Shown: positions 9,891 through 19,369, counted from the stretch's first letter. The stretch: DNA of 27,630 nucleotides from Chara braunii (GCA_003427395.1 BFEA01000808.1:348639-376268); one strand, 5' to 3'. Numbers and translations are program-made. The notes: generated by a model not told the origin, from the sequence alone.

Positions 9891-10136
9891 AGGAGACTCA
9901 CTCCAACCCCCATTAGTTGATGGCCCTCAAAAATGGAAAGGGGGTGGACAAGCCCAAACGACGCACGTGCGGAGGAGGTCTGGTATCCTACCCATAGGGT
10001 ACCCGGCGTCCGGGTTAATGAGGCCCGTACACGGATTCCCAAAGGCTAACAAGGGCTAGTCCTCCGCCCACGTGCCACTTCACGTTACCAAGACCCCAAG
10101 TTTACTGGCCGTGTCGCGCTCGTGATCTCGCCGCCT
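9891..10136. other. unassigned DNA between two head modules
   Basis: It contains small palindromes such as ACCCATAGGGTACCC near 9990 and CACGTGC words. No gene seen. Confidence 0.4.
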
Positions 10137-10480
10137 GACCCATAACTCTTTTAGTGCGGGATGCGACGAGTGCCACGCGCGAACTTTGTATAAGATCGCG
10201 AGGGCGCTGGACTTACACATACTATCTCGCTATGCAGTTCTACGCGAGTAACCGCGATGACGACGCATTGTGTGGTGCCCACACCCAAATGGCTTACTCT
10301 GATCCAAGGGGTCACCTTTCGACGCTCAGGCGTTGGCTGAAGCGCGAGCCAATGAGGGTAATCCCTTTAGCGCGCGTAAGACCGGCCTTAGGGCCTTTCC
10401 GTCCTCAGCATCCTGAGGTATCCCAACGGCTGCGGGGCAAGACGACCCCTAGGGCAGGAGGGAGTTTGGAGCGGTGGTGA
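10137..10480 (+). repeat. head module of the 3.3-kb element, copy B
   Basis: CCCATAACTC, GCGCGAACTTTGTATAAGAT (TATA-like, from about 10188), TACGCGAGTAACCGCGATGA and CTTTCGACGCTCAGGCGTTG correspond in order to the other two heads. It is more diverged than they are from each other. Confidence 0.6.
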
Positions 10481-11012
10481 GTTGTCTGGCGCACCACCAG
10501 CAACACGCTGACCCTTCCACCCGGAACTTTTCCACCAAGATAAATCGCAACGAGGAAAAAGAAATAAGAATTGGCGAGGGATATCCCCTTCCTTTTATTC
10601 ACCCCAACCTTCGACGGACCCTTAGGACGTGGGCACTTCGGGCCACGCTGGTTCCACACGTAGGTACACATGCATTGGCACATACATATGCACAAGGGGA
10701 ATAAATATGTAACGATCACTTCTCACAGTCATAGTGAGCCTCGTCCTAGCCATACATATATATGTGATCGCAAGGCAGCCCAACCAAAACCCTAAGTCTT
10801 TGAACATACCTGCAATCACATCAAAAGTCAAACAAGAGTTCACAAGCTACGCGGAGTCAACTTCAGCTAGTTCCTATATTCATACCCCTCGCTTTAGCCA
10901 TGTAAACCCCAATCTCCGGCCAGCCAACCTCAATTAAATACTCAGTACCTTTGTTAAACGGCCATTCAATAAAAGTCCGAGTAAAACCCTTAACAAACAA
11001 AAAGATCACCAG

Positions 11013-11185
11013 GGCTAAAGCCTTTTAGGTTGAGTATGGGGAGCGAGTAGGAATTGAGTCGTGAGCCGACGAATCGGCAACCGACCTGTTATCAGTGATA
11101 ACAGATGATGATCCTTGCAGGATCAAGCTGAACTAGTCCAAGTCCTGAATCGAATGTCCAAAAAAGGCCTGTACCATAAGACAGG
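11013..11185 (+). ncRNA. chain of five small perfect or near-perfect stem-loops
   Basis: In succession: GGCT-AA-AGCC (about 11014-11023), GCCGA-CGAA-TCGGC (about 11064-11077), TGTTATCA-G-TGATAACA (11087-11103), GATCCT-TGC-AGGATC (about 11109-11123) and CCTGT..ACAGG (about 11169-11186). Five local inverted repeats in about 170 bases is far denser than expected by chance. Listed as ncRNA because of the structure; transcription is unproven and copy A retains only traces. Confidence 0.4.
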
Positions 11186-11379
11186 TCAATGCCCAAGCTA
11201 AATCATCAGCATATGGGGAATGACCCTCCATAACACATTCTCACCCAAGTTACCTACCAACTAAATCAAAATCTACCCCTAAGCCAGTGGCCAAGCAAAG
11301 GTAGACTAACGGCAGGATCTCCCCTATTCATTCAGGGTGGGTCACCAGAATTGCTATTTGTCAGAATATAATCTAACTC

Positions 11380-11720
11380 CTCTAAATCAAAAAATTTTGG
11401 CAGCGCTTCCCGTAGGAAAAGTGTCTTTTCAAGATTTATATCAGCCCGAATATGAAAACAGAAATAATCTTTGACTTTCCAAAGTCCAATTTTGTCTAAC
11501 TCCCTGAATTTGCAAAAATTTGGGAAGCACTCGCTTTAGAAAAGAGACTTTCCAGATTTTTACTAAGCCATACATGAACCTTAGACAGGTTGAACTTTGA
11601 AAGGTCAAGAATTGACTAACTCCCCGGACTTGTAGAAATTTCGGCAGCGCTTCCCGTAGAGAGAGTGACTTACCAAAATTTATACAAAGCCAAGTACAAC
11701 AAAAGATCCAAAAAAATGCG
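11380..11720 (+). repeat. tandem array of ~120-bp units in copy B
   Basis: Three units with CTAACTCCCYGRAYTTG, AAAATTTYGGCAGCGCTTCC, CGTAGRRARAGTGACTT and ATTTATAC-like blocks start near 11370, 11500 and 11617. Confidence 0.75.
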
Positions 11721-11966
11721 AGAGTCGATCTAAAGCTCAGAAAAGTGCAAGAATTGACCTAACTCCTATCGCTTTAGCACGAGGCGAGCCTCTAAAGCAA
11801 CTACCTGTCAACCTGACACTCAAATCAAGTAGTAGCCTCACTCAGCCTCATGCAGGCCAAACCACAAAGGTGAGTACTCTCGCCACCCCAAGTCAATTTT
11901 TACAAACAATAGTTCGTAACTTCTCAATGCTTTATTCCCTTATACCCAGCTTACATAGGGCATAAA

Positions 11967-12795
11967 GTCAAGCCGTCCAATCTTATGGAACTTGTCTGAC
12001 TCAGCCATTGAGTATACATGAACAGGTGGCACAACTACTTCTCTCTTCTTTTTGGGCATACGACTAGGCCGTTCATCTTAGAACAAGGCTTAGTCGCCAG
12101 AACTGTTTAATATCCAACTTATATATACCTCTCTGAGCTTGATGTTCAAAAGTTGGGCATAGGACTGAGCCGTTCATCTTAGAACAAGGCCCGGCCTGCC
12201 CAGGGTTACCTTCAATTATACTCTTAATTATACTCTCTTCATTTTATGATAAGCTATAGTCAGGCCGTCCAATCTTATGGAACCCATGCCTAGCTAGCTT
12301 GTTCATACATAGGATAGTATAAAATATAGCCAAAATTTAACCTTTTGGGTTCCAGCATGTGCGAGGCATTGGGCTAGACCGTCCAATCTTATGGAACTGG
12401 TCTGATCCTCTGCCAGGTTCGTTTCTCTCTGACCCAACTATGTACAGCATGAGTCCAAGGTCGTCCAATCTTATGGACGTGCCCTGCCCTCTGCAAGAAT
12501 TATCCCCTCATAATAAAACAAGAGGGGGGTTGGGCCGTCCAATCTTATGGACTTGCTCAGACCTCCTTGATGAGAACCAAAAGAAATATAGAACAAACCC
12601 CAATCAAACATGGCAACCAAACCCTCCAATCTTATGGTACAGGTTTGACCCCCGAAAAGTTAGCCACAGTCAGACCCTCACAATTCAGAGCAATCAGACC
12701 GTCCAATCTTATGGAACTGGTCTGACTCTCCATGCAATTCAAAAATAAAACACAGCGGTCGGGCCGTCCAATCTTATGGAACTGGTCTGACCCCA
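11967..12795 (+). repeat. cluster of recurrent ~30-base hairpin motifs
   Basis: The core GTCCAATCTTATGGA or a close variant occurs near 11974, 12265, 12380, 12462, 12537, 12634, 12701 and 12765. At 12695-12724 it is enclosed by CAGACC and GGTCTG, giving a two-part stem. Two further positions (about 12064-12095 and 12167-12195) have GTTCATCTTAGAAC in place of the core, keeping the inner pairing (TTC/GAA instead of TCC/GGA), with outer arms CTAGGCC/GGCTTAG in the first. Spacing is irregular (about 60-150 bp), so it is not a simple tandem array. Confidence 0.75.
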
Positions 12796-12994
12796 TAAGA
12801 CCCACTCACGCTTAGGCAAAACCACCTTTCACCCACCCTTCCCCCAGATGCAACCCCTTTTGTTCCCAGTCTGCCTTCAGGCAATCAACAAAACTGAAAC
12901 TGAGATTGCAAATGCATTCCTTTACTTAGTCAGGCTTAGGTCCTGTCAACAAAATACTCAGTCAAACATAGCAAGATGTACAGGTAGGGGTTAT

Positions 12995-13012
12995 ATCAGG
13001 GTATATAAAGGG
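12995..13012 (+). promoter_or_regulatory. possible TATA box upstream of the tail module
   Basis: GGGTATATAAAGGGG matches a Pol II TATA box and sits just before the conserved tail. Copy A has the degraded GGGTATAGTGAC at the same place (about 7050). Function is inferred from sequence only. Confidence 0.35.
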
Positions 13013-13039
13013 GAAGGAATGATTACCTCTCAATTCCCT

Positions 13040-13415
13040 GCCTCCAGAGCCTCGCCTAGGCTCCGGCAGAGCTCCCGCAATCGGTAGGGCAACCTCCCAC
13101 AAAGGCCTTGGCGCGGATTACGGGTTGCAATTTTGCCGGCCGCCTTCCTCTCAGAACCAATCAGACTAGACTTAGAGGAAGAAGGGCAGAAGTAAATAGC
13201 TTTAAGACTCTCTGATCGAAGAGAGGTGTACTCAGACTCGCAGGAGAGGGCCTTGATACCTTCGATCGCCTGAGGGCCCCGTAATGATGACCAAGCGTAA
13301 CAGCTCGGTCATAGCGTAGTCAACCCGCCGAAGTAGAACCCTTGACAGCCCTCCAGATCGCAACAATAACCCCTCTTACGCGTCCTCCCTGACCACCTCT
13401 CTAAGCCTCAACACC
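13040..13415 (+). repeat. tail module of the 3.3-kb element, copy B
   Basis: It aligns with 7080-7460 and is GC-richer. It includes CTCCGGCAGAGCTCCCGC, GCCGGCCGCCTTCCTCTCA and GACAGCCCTCCAGATCGCAA. No frame is shared with copy A. Confidence 0.7.
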
Positions 13416-15450
13416 TCTCCAAGTCACTCCGCGCGGCCGCACAAGAACGTGGAACAGTTACCACCAGCACCCGTTCACCACGGTTAGCAGCGATGTGCAA
13501 CGTTCTGCTGCAACCAGTAGTCTGCTACCCGCAGTCCGTAACCTGGTCTTCAATCCGCCCTACAAGGACTGCTGCTAGCCGCCTGCTCAATCAGTCGCAG
13601 ACAGCCTGCCCCTCTGCGAGCCCGCCAGCCAACGGATTGGCCTGCAGCCTACACTCCTTGCTCCACCAACTGATCCCCACACCCGCCAGCAAGCGGCTCT
13701 CTTCCTCTTACTCCCACAGCTCTCGAGCCCTGCCCGTTCGCCCGTTGTCGTCGCTCAGTCCCCAATGATTTAGTGGAGCAGTACTAGCCCCCTTGACCGA
13801 TGTCCGCGTGAGATTCCTGCTCGTGGTCTGAAGCTTCTTACTCCGCTGGCCAAATAGCCCGCTGGCCGGTGATAACTCCTAACTGTTAACCTTAAATCAC
13901 CCCTTTTGCCCGACCGAGTAGCCTACTGGCTAGCTACGGAGCTTACCAACTTTCTGTCCGCTCAAGTGGGCATGACTGGGCTCCGTCCAACAGTTAGATT
14001 CGTCCCCACGTGGCTGGCCTCTCCCCGCCGTCACTGATAGGATGGGCAGCGTGCACACCTGCAGGTAAGCTTTACCCCTTTACGGTCACCCCTTCGCTCC
14101 TTTTCCCGATGACTTGGTGGACGGGCGACGTATCGACCGAGTAAGGAAAACTGAATGAATCTCCTCTTAACACCTAGCTAACTTGATCCTCCCCCCGTGT
14201 CCGTTCTTCCCACCGAAGGAGGCTGCTTTCGCCGGCCCGTTGAGCAGCGCACTTGGCGACAGGTAAATCCCCGGCCCCACCGCTGCCCTCCTTCCGGTGT
14301 TCCTGTCCGACTTCGCTAGCCGACAGGTGAGCTTCCGACCCCGCCGCCCGAGCTCGCACCTCTTCGACCGGTACGACGAGAAGACTCTAATGAACCCCTC
14401 GCAGAAAGTCGTTCGGGTACGTGCGACCCTTTCCACTTCTCTCTTACTTGCCCTCTCTCACCTCACACGCTCCTCCCTCCACTAACTTTTAACTTTAACC
14501 ATCCTACCCTCGAAGCTGACACAGTCATCAAGATCGTCCTATCAACCCTCCATCCCGGGGCTTACCGTACTCGATTCCGTTACGAATCGTGTGGTATCCC
14601 GGCCTACCCCCTCACCTTACCTCCCCTCCCGCCATGCTTTCGCGCAGCTCCCATTGTCCACACTGACCCAGCCGTGCATCTGACGCCAGATCCAACTCCG
14701 TCGCCGCACTCGCAATGTCGGAAGACCCCAATTTCGTTCCATTTGCTCGAGTTCGTTAGGAGTCAGGAGGTTTCAGCGTTTTTCTGCCCTCCCGCCTATG
14801 CTCACTCCTGCCATGGCTAGTTCCTCCTTCGTATGCACCTGTGCGGTTCTCCCGTCCCGGTTCGTCCTACTCTCACCACCTCGTCGGCCTCATTCTGTGG
14901 CCCGCCACCTGCGGCGCACCACCCCGGCCCCCGAACGCACCCGGCGCCTGCCTCCGCCCGGGTCCATCCTCTCGGTAGTAGCCCGTTGTTTCCCAACCCG
15001 CCCGTCCTTCACTCCCAACCTACCTCTTCTCTTCACCCGAACTCTTCGACGAGCAGCGTGGTACACAACTCCTATTTCACCATATCCACGCGCAGTCTTT
15101 CTTCTTCTTCCCTCTCCTCCTACTACCCTACCGCCGTGCTTAACACCGTTATACAAGTCGCCCGGGGTAAAAAAAAAACGAAGCGCCTCCTTCCCTGCCC
15201 AGTTTCGTCACAGAACGGGCGGTTGTGACTCCTATCCCTCTTCCAGTTTCCTCCATCTCCCGCCTTTCAGCCCATGTTGACGTCCGCCCAATATCCTAGC
15301 CATACCTAACGCACCACACTCGAAATAGCGCACTTCGACCTGGTCACGCAACGCACGGACCGAGAAAGAGAATACGAGAAACAGTCAACCGAGCGACTTC
15401 AAAACCGAAGAAACACGAATTCCACCTACCCCGTATATACCCGTCCCAAT
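13416..15450. other. C/T-rich stretch without credible gene
   Basis: About 2 kb of GC-rich DNA with a pyrimidine-rich plus strand. Overlapping frames at 14798-15280 (160 codons) and 14833-15228 (131 codons) are proline/serine/arginine-rich and open in several frames at once, as composition predicts. GACAGGTAAATCCCCGGCCC (from 14259) and GACAGGTGAGCTTCCGACCC (from 14321) are a diverged short repeat. The stretch may be interior of a decayed element, but no reverse transcriptase, integrase or transposase motif was found. Confidence 0.5.
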
Positions 15451-15454
15451 CTAC

Positions 15455-15558
15455 CAGTATGTGGCCCAACTCAGTGCCAGATTCACTTCCCTCTTGCGCA
15501 GGGGTCATGCTAATTTCCTCTGTATCATTCCAAGTTTTAGCGGATGTCCTGAAGGACC
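15455..15558 (-). pseudogene. U6: U6 spliceosomal RNA-like sequence (probable pseudogene)
   Basis: The minus strand from 15558 reads GTCCTTCAGGACATCC, then TTGGAATGATACAGAGG, AATTAGCATGACCCCTGCGC and AAG. This matches U6 snRNA: 5' stem-loop, ACAGAG box, AGC of the catalytic triad, and GCGCAAG. U6 pairs with U4 and U2 and forms the spliceosome catalytic core. The first 66 bases (15493-15558) are close to the consensus. The box reads ACAGAGG, not ACAGAGA, and the 3' part that forms the internal stem-loop and oligo-U end is heavily changed. No TATA or plant upstream sequence element is seen at the usual distance, and no T run terminates it. This points to a retrocopy or an ancient captured copy. 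The 67- and 88-codon frames across it are shadows. Confidence 0.8.
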
Positions 15559-15915
15559 TCGGTCGTGGCCACGCCCCGCGCCCCCTCGCAACCCGACGCT
15601 TTAGATTCACCCAGCCTCGCGGGCCTGTGCACGGATCTGGCCCTCCTTCGAGGCCAGGTTAAGACAGGCACCCCCACCGTATACCACATGCCTTCGCAGT
15701 GACAAGCACCCCGGGCCCGCTAGCCCCCCACCTTGTTTTAACGGATACCCCGAAGGGCTAGCCACAGTAGTGTCACACCCGCGGCCCTTCAAGACTCGAG
15801 CACCCAACCACACTACCGCAAAAATAATAAGAACGAAAATAATATAATAACATATATAAAACGAAAAAAATTCTAAACCAGGGGCGGGAACAGCCGGTAC
15901 CCCCACCGGTCCCGT
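15559..15915. other. GC-rich flank upstream of the U6-like sequence
   Basis: No gene is supported. A sharply AT-rich island of about 60 bases (15820-15875) interrupts GC-rich DNA. The 171-codon minus-strand frame (15607-16122) spans repeat sequence. Confidence 0.45.
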
Positions 15916-16105
15916 AGGCCGGGTCCGTCGCCCGCGCCTACTAGCAAAACCAAGGGGGAATGGCCTCGTCAGGCCCTCAACCCCTTCAGCTTTTTCCATA
16001 ATGCTCCGCCGCTGCCACACCGATGCCCGATGACCTCGATCCTGAAACCTCCGTAGCAATAGTCCAACACTGTAACCCATAGGGCTAAGCCCAAGCCTGG
16101 GACAA
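15916..16105 (-). repeat. dispersed repeat, copy 1 of a direct pair
   Basis: It aligns with 17815-17992: GCAAAACCAAGGGGGAATGG versus GCAAAACCAAAGGGGATAG, then CCCCTTCAGCTTTTTCCA-like sequence, and AGGGCTAAGCCCAAGCCTGG versus AATGTTAAGCCCAAGGTTGG. Minus-strand frames start near this conserved end in both (MGYSVG.. and MGLTLL..), but the peptides diverge at once, so shared DNA rather than protein is the likely cause. Confidence 0.6.
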
Positions 16106-16499
16106 ATGAGCGCGGACCTCAATATGAAGTGGTGTCGCGCCGCGCCCCGGCCTGGGAGCCACAGCCTAGGCCTTCCTTGCCTACTGCTGCCGGTATGCCA
16201 ACATCAGGTACCCGCGCGAGCCCGCTTGGACCGTGCCGTGGCCGCCCCGTGCGCCCACTGGCGTGCCAGTCCCACCGTCGATTGCGCATGCCAACCCAAA
16301 AGCGAGCTCTCGTCCACTAAACAAGGCCGTAGCGTGGTCCAGGTCGGTTGACTAAGCCGGCTGCTCACTCAATCAGAAAAATCACACGTGCGCCTTAAAA
16401 CTACACGGCCACATACCCTCTAACCTTAGTCAGGACGAGCCCCGGACGGGGCTGCACCTCGCCCGACTTATACTGACCAAGCCCATTCTTTTTTCTGTC
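16106..16499. other. GC-rich unassigned stretch
   Basis: Short overlapping frames only. No recognisable motif. Confidence 0.4.
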
Positions 16500-16920
16500 A
16501 CTTGCAAAAACCAGGGCGGATACCCTTGTAAGGGTATTCGCGCCGACACCGTGATGCAAGGAAGGAGGCCACGTGAATGCAGTAGAAGGCCACGATGAAC
16601 AAGACAATCCAGTCTACGATCATAATGATTTCAACGATGGAGGGGATTACCATGGCAGCGATGATGAGGATGAACACAGCATGAGCAAGTGATATGGGAC
16701 TACACTCCACTACTCACCAAATGTGTAAAACGAGAATGAATCTTTCGCGAGTAGAACCAGACAAGATTCATCCCCCTCTCCTTCTTTCTTCCCCACGCGC
16801 AACCTTCCTTGCTAATCCGCGACTTAAGAGCCCAATCAAACATCATCATCACACTCACAATGCCCCAAAACCCCCGATTAGACCCTTTCCTCATCCGAAT
16901 CCATCCAAAGAGGGGTGAGA
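16500..16920 (+). pseudogene. second set of acidic open-frame fragments
   Basis: From about 16553 the frame CKEGGHVNAVEGHDEQDN runs into YDHNDFNDGGDYHGSDDEDE and stops at 16690-16692. A shifted frame then gives STTHQMCKTRMNLSRVEPDK, IHPPL and on to about 16918. The second part parallels STYQMCKLRMTLLQDKGK at about 8555-8610, and the NDFND word recurs near 8910. Upstream lies a perfect inverted repeat (ATACCCTT and AAGGGTAT around GT, 16521-16538) similar to one at 18403-18429. These fragments and the inverted-arm array at 18.4-19.7 kb share the CAAAATGAGNATGAATCTTT word, so they probably derive from one element family. Confidence 0.4.
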
Positions 16921-17632
16921 TACGACCCTTTCTCCCCACCAGACCCACATGTTCGACATCTCCGCACGACTTGTTTTCTCCTAACTCTCATCCTACTAAC
17001 TCATTCCGGAAACCAACACTATCAATCAACTCGCCTGGGCTGAAAACCCGGGCTCGACTTTTGGCTCGCCCAATTTTTTTTAAAAATGGACGAGAACAAG
17101 CTTCTTCTCCCTCGTAGCCATCTCTATCTTCGTCTTCTTCATGCTCTTCCCTGTTCGTCTCCCGTCACAGCACGAGGTCCCACAATCGCCTCTAATCAAC
17201 AATTTTAACTATCTTGAGGAAAACTTCAAGGAGGGGGGGGGGGGGACCAGCTAGTAGACGGCTCGATTAGCCTTTCGCTCCTATACCCAACTCCGATGAA
17301 CGACGTGCACGTCAATAGCGTTGTCATCCTTAACCAGAGTTTCCTGTAGCTCGTCGTGCGCACATATAGTTCATCATCTTTCGGGTCCTAACGAGCATAC
17401 TCACAACCAAACCTCTCACTGCAAATCCTGGGTGTTGGACAGTGCACCCGCAACTGTGTCATTCCCATTACACCCCATTTGGCAACGTCTTTCGCTTGGA
17501 TCGGAGATGCCACTAGGGCTTGCACCTTGGATCAAGAACTAGGGCAAATCCTCGACTCCACTTCACAAAATAAGTAAAATAATGGTTAAAAGTAGTGGTA
17601 TTTTACTCACGTCGTAAAGCCACCACTCCCTT
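16921..17632. other. unassigned stretch with a G run
   Basis: No gene supported; the 102-codon frame 16809-17117 is C/T-rich and overlaps the acidic relic. A run of 14 G (about 17232-17245) is likely to be an unstable or poorly resolved assembly position. Confidence 0.4.
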
Positions 17633-17700
17633 GCCTCCAATGGAGTTCGAACTCAGGTCTGTATTTTAACAGTTTAGGTGTACCAACTGAGGTAGGCCCA
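17633..17700 (-). ncRNA. tRNA-derived Pol III promoter region, SINE-like head
   Basis: On the minus strand TACCTCAGTTGGTACA (17679-17694) fits a Pol III A box (consensus near TRGCNNAGTNGG). It is followed about 30 bases later by a B box, GAGTTCGAACTCC (17642-17654). Spacing is right for a tRNA or SINE head, and a short CTGT/ACAG anticodon-like stem lies between. The acceptor strands do not pair, so this is not a functional tRNA. Downstream on the minus strand no clear A or T tail is seen. A tRNA-derived SINE fragment is the best reading; a chance match to a repeat is possible. Confidence 0.5.
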
Positions 17701-17814
17701 TCGGTTGCATTGCGTGTCTCGGAACCGATACCGTCCCCGTCCCAAACCCGGGAAAAAAGGAACCGAAAGGGGAGAGAGAGAGGGATTGTGGCACCTCCTT
17801 GGTTCCGCCAGTCG

Positions 17815-17992
17815 GGCTTGCTGCCGGGGCCAACCGCAAAACCAAAGGGGATAGTCCTAGGGGATCCGTAACCCCTCGACATCTTCAATCCTACTTTGCA
17901 ATTCCATCGTCGCCAGTAGCTGGCCTCAATCCCCGCACCTCCATGGTGGAACTCCAATGACGTAACCAACAATGTTAAGCCCAAGGTTGGAT
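17815..17992 (-). repeat. dispersed repeat, copy 2 of a direct pair
   Basis: Partner of 15916-16105. Here the tRNA-like sequence lies about 115 bases beyond it on the minus strand, while in copy 1 that neighbour is missing and an AT island is found instead. Confidence 0.6.
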
Positions 17993-18390
17993 ATTACACA
18001 CAAAACTCTCATTATAAATGGCAGTGGTACCGCAACCGGGCCTACAAAATGCACGGTGACCACATTTCAGCCTATGGATCGCTCCCATTGCTGTCGAATT
18101 CCAGCATCCGAGTCCATGTCTTGAAGGCTCGGGGCAATGCTTTTGTTGCCGCATACACTACCAACCATGCTAAACGTTTGCAGTCGCTAGCCTTCAAGGC
18201 CAAAACTCAACCTTTTCCCGAAGGTATGGGGCTTTGCCACCCACACTGTATTTCTACCTGATGCATGTCAGTGCTTTTCTTACTCGCTCTCCGTCTTCAC
18301 AATCCAACTTCACCGAGCCCTTGCCAACGTCGCGTCCTGATTACACAGAACGTCATCAACTTTAGTCGACGCTGCACCGTGTGTGATTTG
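17993..18390. other. unassigned stretch
   Basis: Two short plus-strand frames (18049-18261 and 18265-18495) abut each other but show no recognisable motif or codon bias. Treated as non-coding. Confidence 0.35.
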
Positions 18391-18402
18391 CAAAAAGTAT
18401 GT

Positions 18403-18429
18403 CAAATACCCCTTATAAGGGTATTTGGT
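18403..18429. repeat. near-perfect 27-base palindrome
   Basis: CAAATACCCCTTAT is mirrored by ATAAGGGTATTTG, with one unpaired C. A shorter perfect relative lies at 16521-16538. It immediately precedes the inverted-arm array. Confidence 0.7.
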
Positions 18430-19023
18430 ACGACAGTTGGAGGAGGAGGAGATATGGCCATATCCTCCCATCTTCTAGTGGAAGATTCATGCTGATTTTG
18501 CATATTCTAAAATGAGCATGAATCTTCTGCTAGAACATGGGAAGATACGACCATGCCCGCCTCTCCTCACGCTCCTCCTCCTCCTCCCGCAAGTTTTTCC
18601 CTCCCTAATGGCGTTTTGCTAGAACTTGGGAAGATACGACCATATCTCCTCATCCTCTCGTTCCTCCTCCTCCTCCCACTCATCTTTTCTTTCCTCATTG
18701 CATTGCTCCTCCTGCCTCTCATCTTCCCCCTCCTCATCACGCTCCTCCTCCTACCACTCCGACGGGAGGAGAGCGATAAGGAGGGGAAGGACGAGCGGGA
18801 GGAGGAGGCCGAACGGGAGGGGGGGGGGGATATGGTCGTATCTTCCCATGTTTTAGGGAAAGATTCATGCTCATTTTGCATATTCGATGGGAGGAGTGCG
18901 ATGAGGAAGGGTAAAACGAGGAGGAGGAGGAGGAGGACAAATGTCCATTCCCATGTTCTAGCGAAAGATTCATGTCGATTTTGCACATTCTAAAGCGAGC
19001 GTGAATCTTAGGCTACAACATGG

Positions 19024-19369
19024 GTCATATCCCTCCTCATGCTCGTCTTCCCGCCCTCATCGGGTTTTGCTAGAACATGGGAAGATATAACCATAACTCC
19101 CCCTCCTCGCGCGATTCCTCCTCCTCCTCCTGCTCATCTTATCTTCCCTTGTTATAGTGGAAGATTCATTCTTAGAACTGTCTCTTATACACATCTAGAT
19201 GTGTATAAGAGACAGGTCATATCCCTCCTCATGCTCGTCTTCCCGCCCTCATCGGGTTTTGCTAGAACATGGGAAGATATAACCATAACTCCCCCTCCTC
19301 GCGCGATTCCTCCTCCTCCTCCTGCTCATCTTATCTTCCCTTGTTATAGTGGAAGATTCATTCTTAGAA
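19024..19369. other. artefactual 154-bp perfect duplication around a library junction
   Basis: Bases 19024-19177 are repeated without visible change at 19216-19369, with only the 38-base Tn5 mosaic-end junction between them. A perfect repeat precisely bounded by adapter sequence is best explained by assembly of an untrimmed read, so one copy is probably not in the genome. Confidence 0.9.
19178..19215. other. Tn5/Nextera mosaic-end junction (synthetic adapter)
   Basis: CTGTCTCTTATACACATCT at 19178-19196 is followed directly by its reverse complement at 19197-19215. This is the 19-base Tn5 mosaic end in head-to-head form, as in Nextera mate-pair circularisation junctions. It encodes the known contaminant peptide SYTHLDVYKRQ within the 147-codon frame 19039-19482. 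Not biological. Confidence 0.98.

Larger units (their letters stand above)
10137..13415 (+). mobile_element. copy B of the 3.3-kb hairpin-rich repeat element (better preserved)
   Basis: Colinear with copy A over its full length, in the same orientation, about 2.7 kb downstream. In order: head (10137-10480), a chain of perfect small hairpins (11013-11185), tandem units (11380-11720), eight to ten recurrent hairpins (11967-12795), a TATATAAAG box (13002-13010), and a tail (13040-13415). No long frame is open; 12359-12748 (129 codons) simply reads through the hairpin repeats. The density of local inverted repeats suggests selection or origin at the RNA level, but a transcript is not shown. Alternatives: long terminal repeats of a very old element (A and B as a pair), a non-autonomous retroelement, or a segmental duplication. 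Confidence 0.7.

Noticed and set aside
11087-11103. TGTTATCA/TGATAACA palindrome as a repressor operator
   Set aside because: It is one of a chain of hairpins in a repeat element with no associated regulator; RNA structure is the simpler reading.
4160-13415. Firm assignment of copies A and B as LTRs of one retrotransposon
   Set aside because: No primer-binding site, polypurine tract, TG..CA ends or target duplication could be seen, and an extra head copy breaks the simple arrangement.
14798-15280. 160-codon proline/serine/arginine-rich frame
   Set aside because: Overlaps another long frame in a different phase and reflects C/T-rich composition; no domain visible.
15607-16122. 171-codon minus-strand frame
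   Set aside because: Spans a dispersed repeat and an AT-rich island; the other repeat copy does not preserve the peptide.
17633-17700. Functional tRNA gene
   Set aside because: A and B boxes are present but the acceptor arms do not pair and no intact cloverleaf forms.
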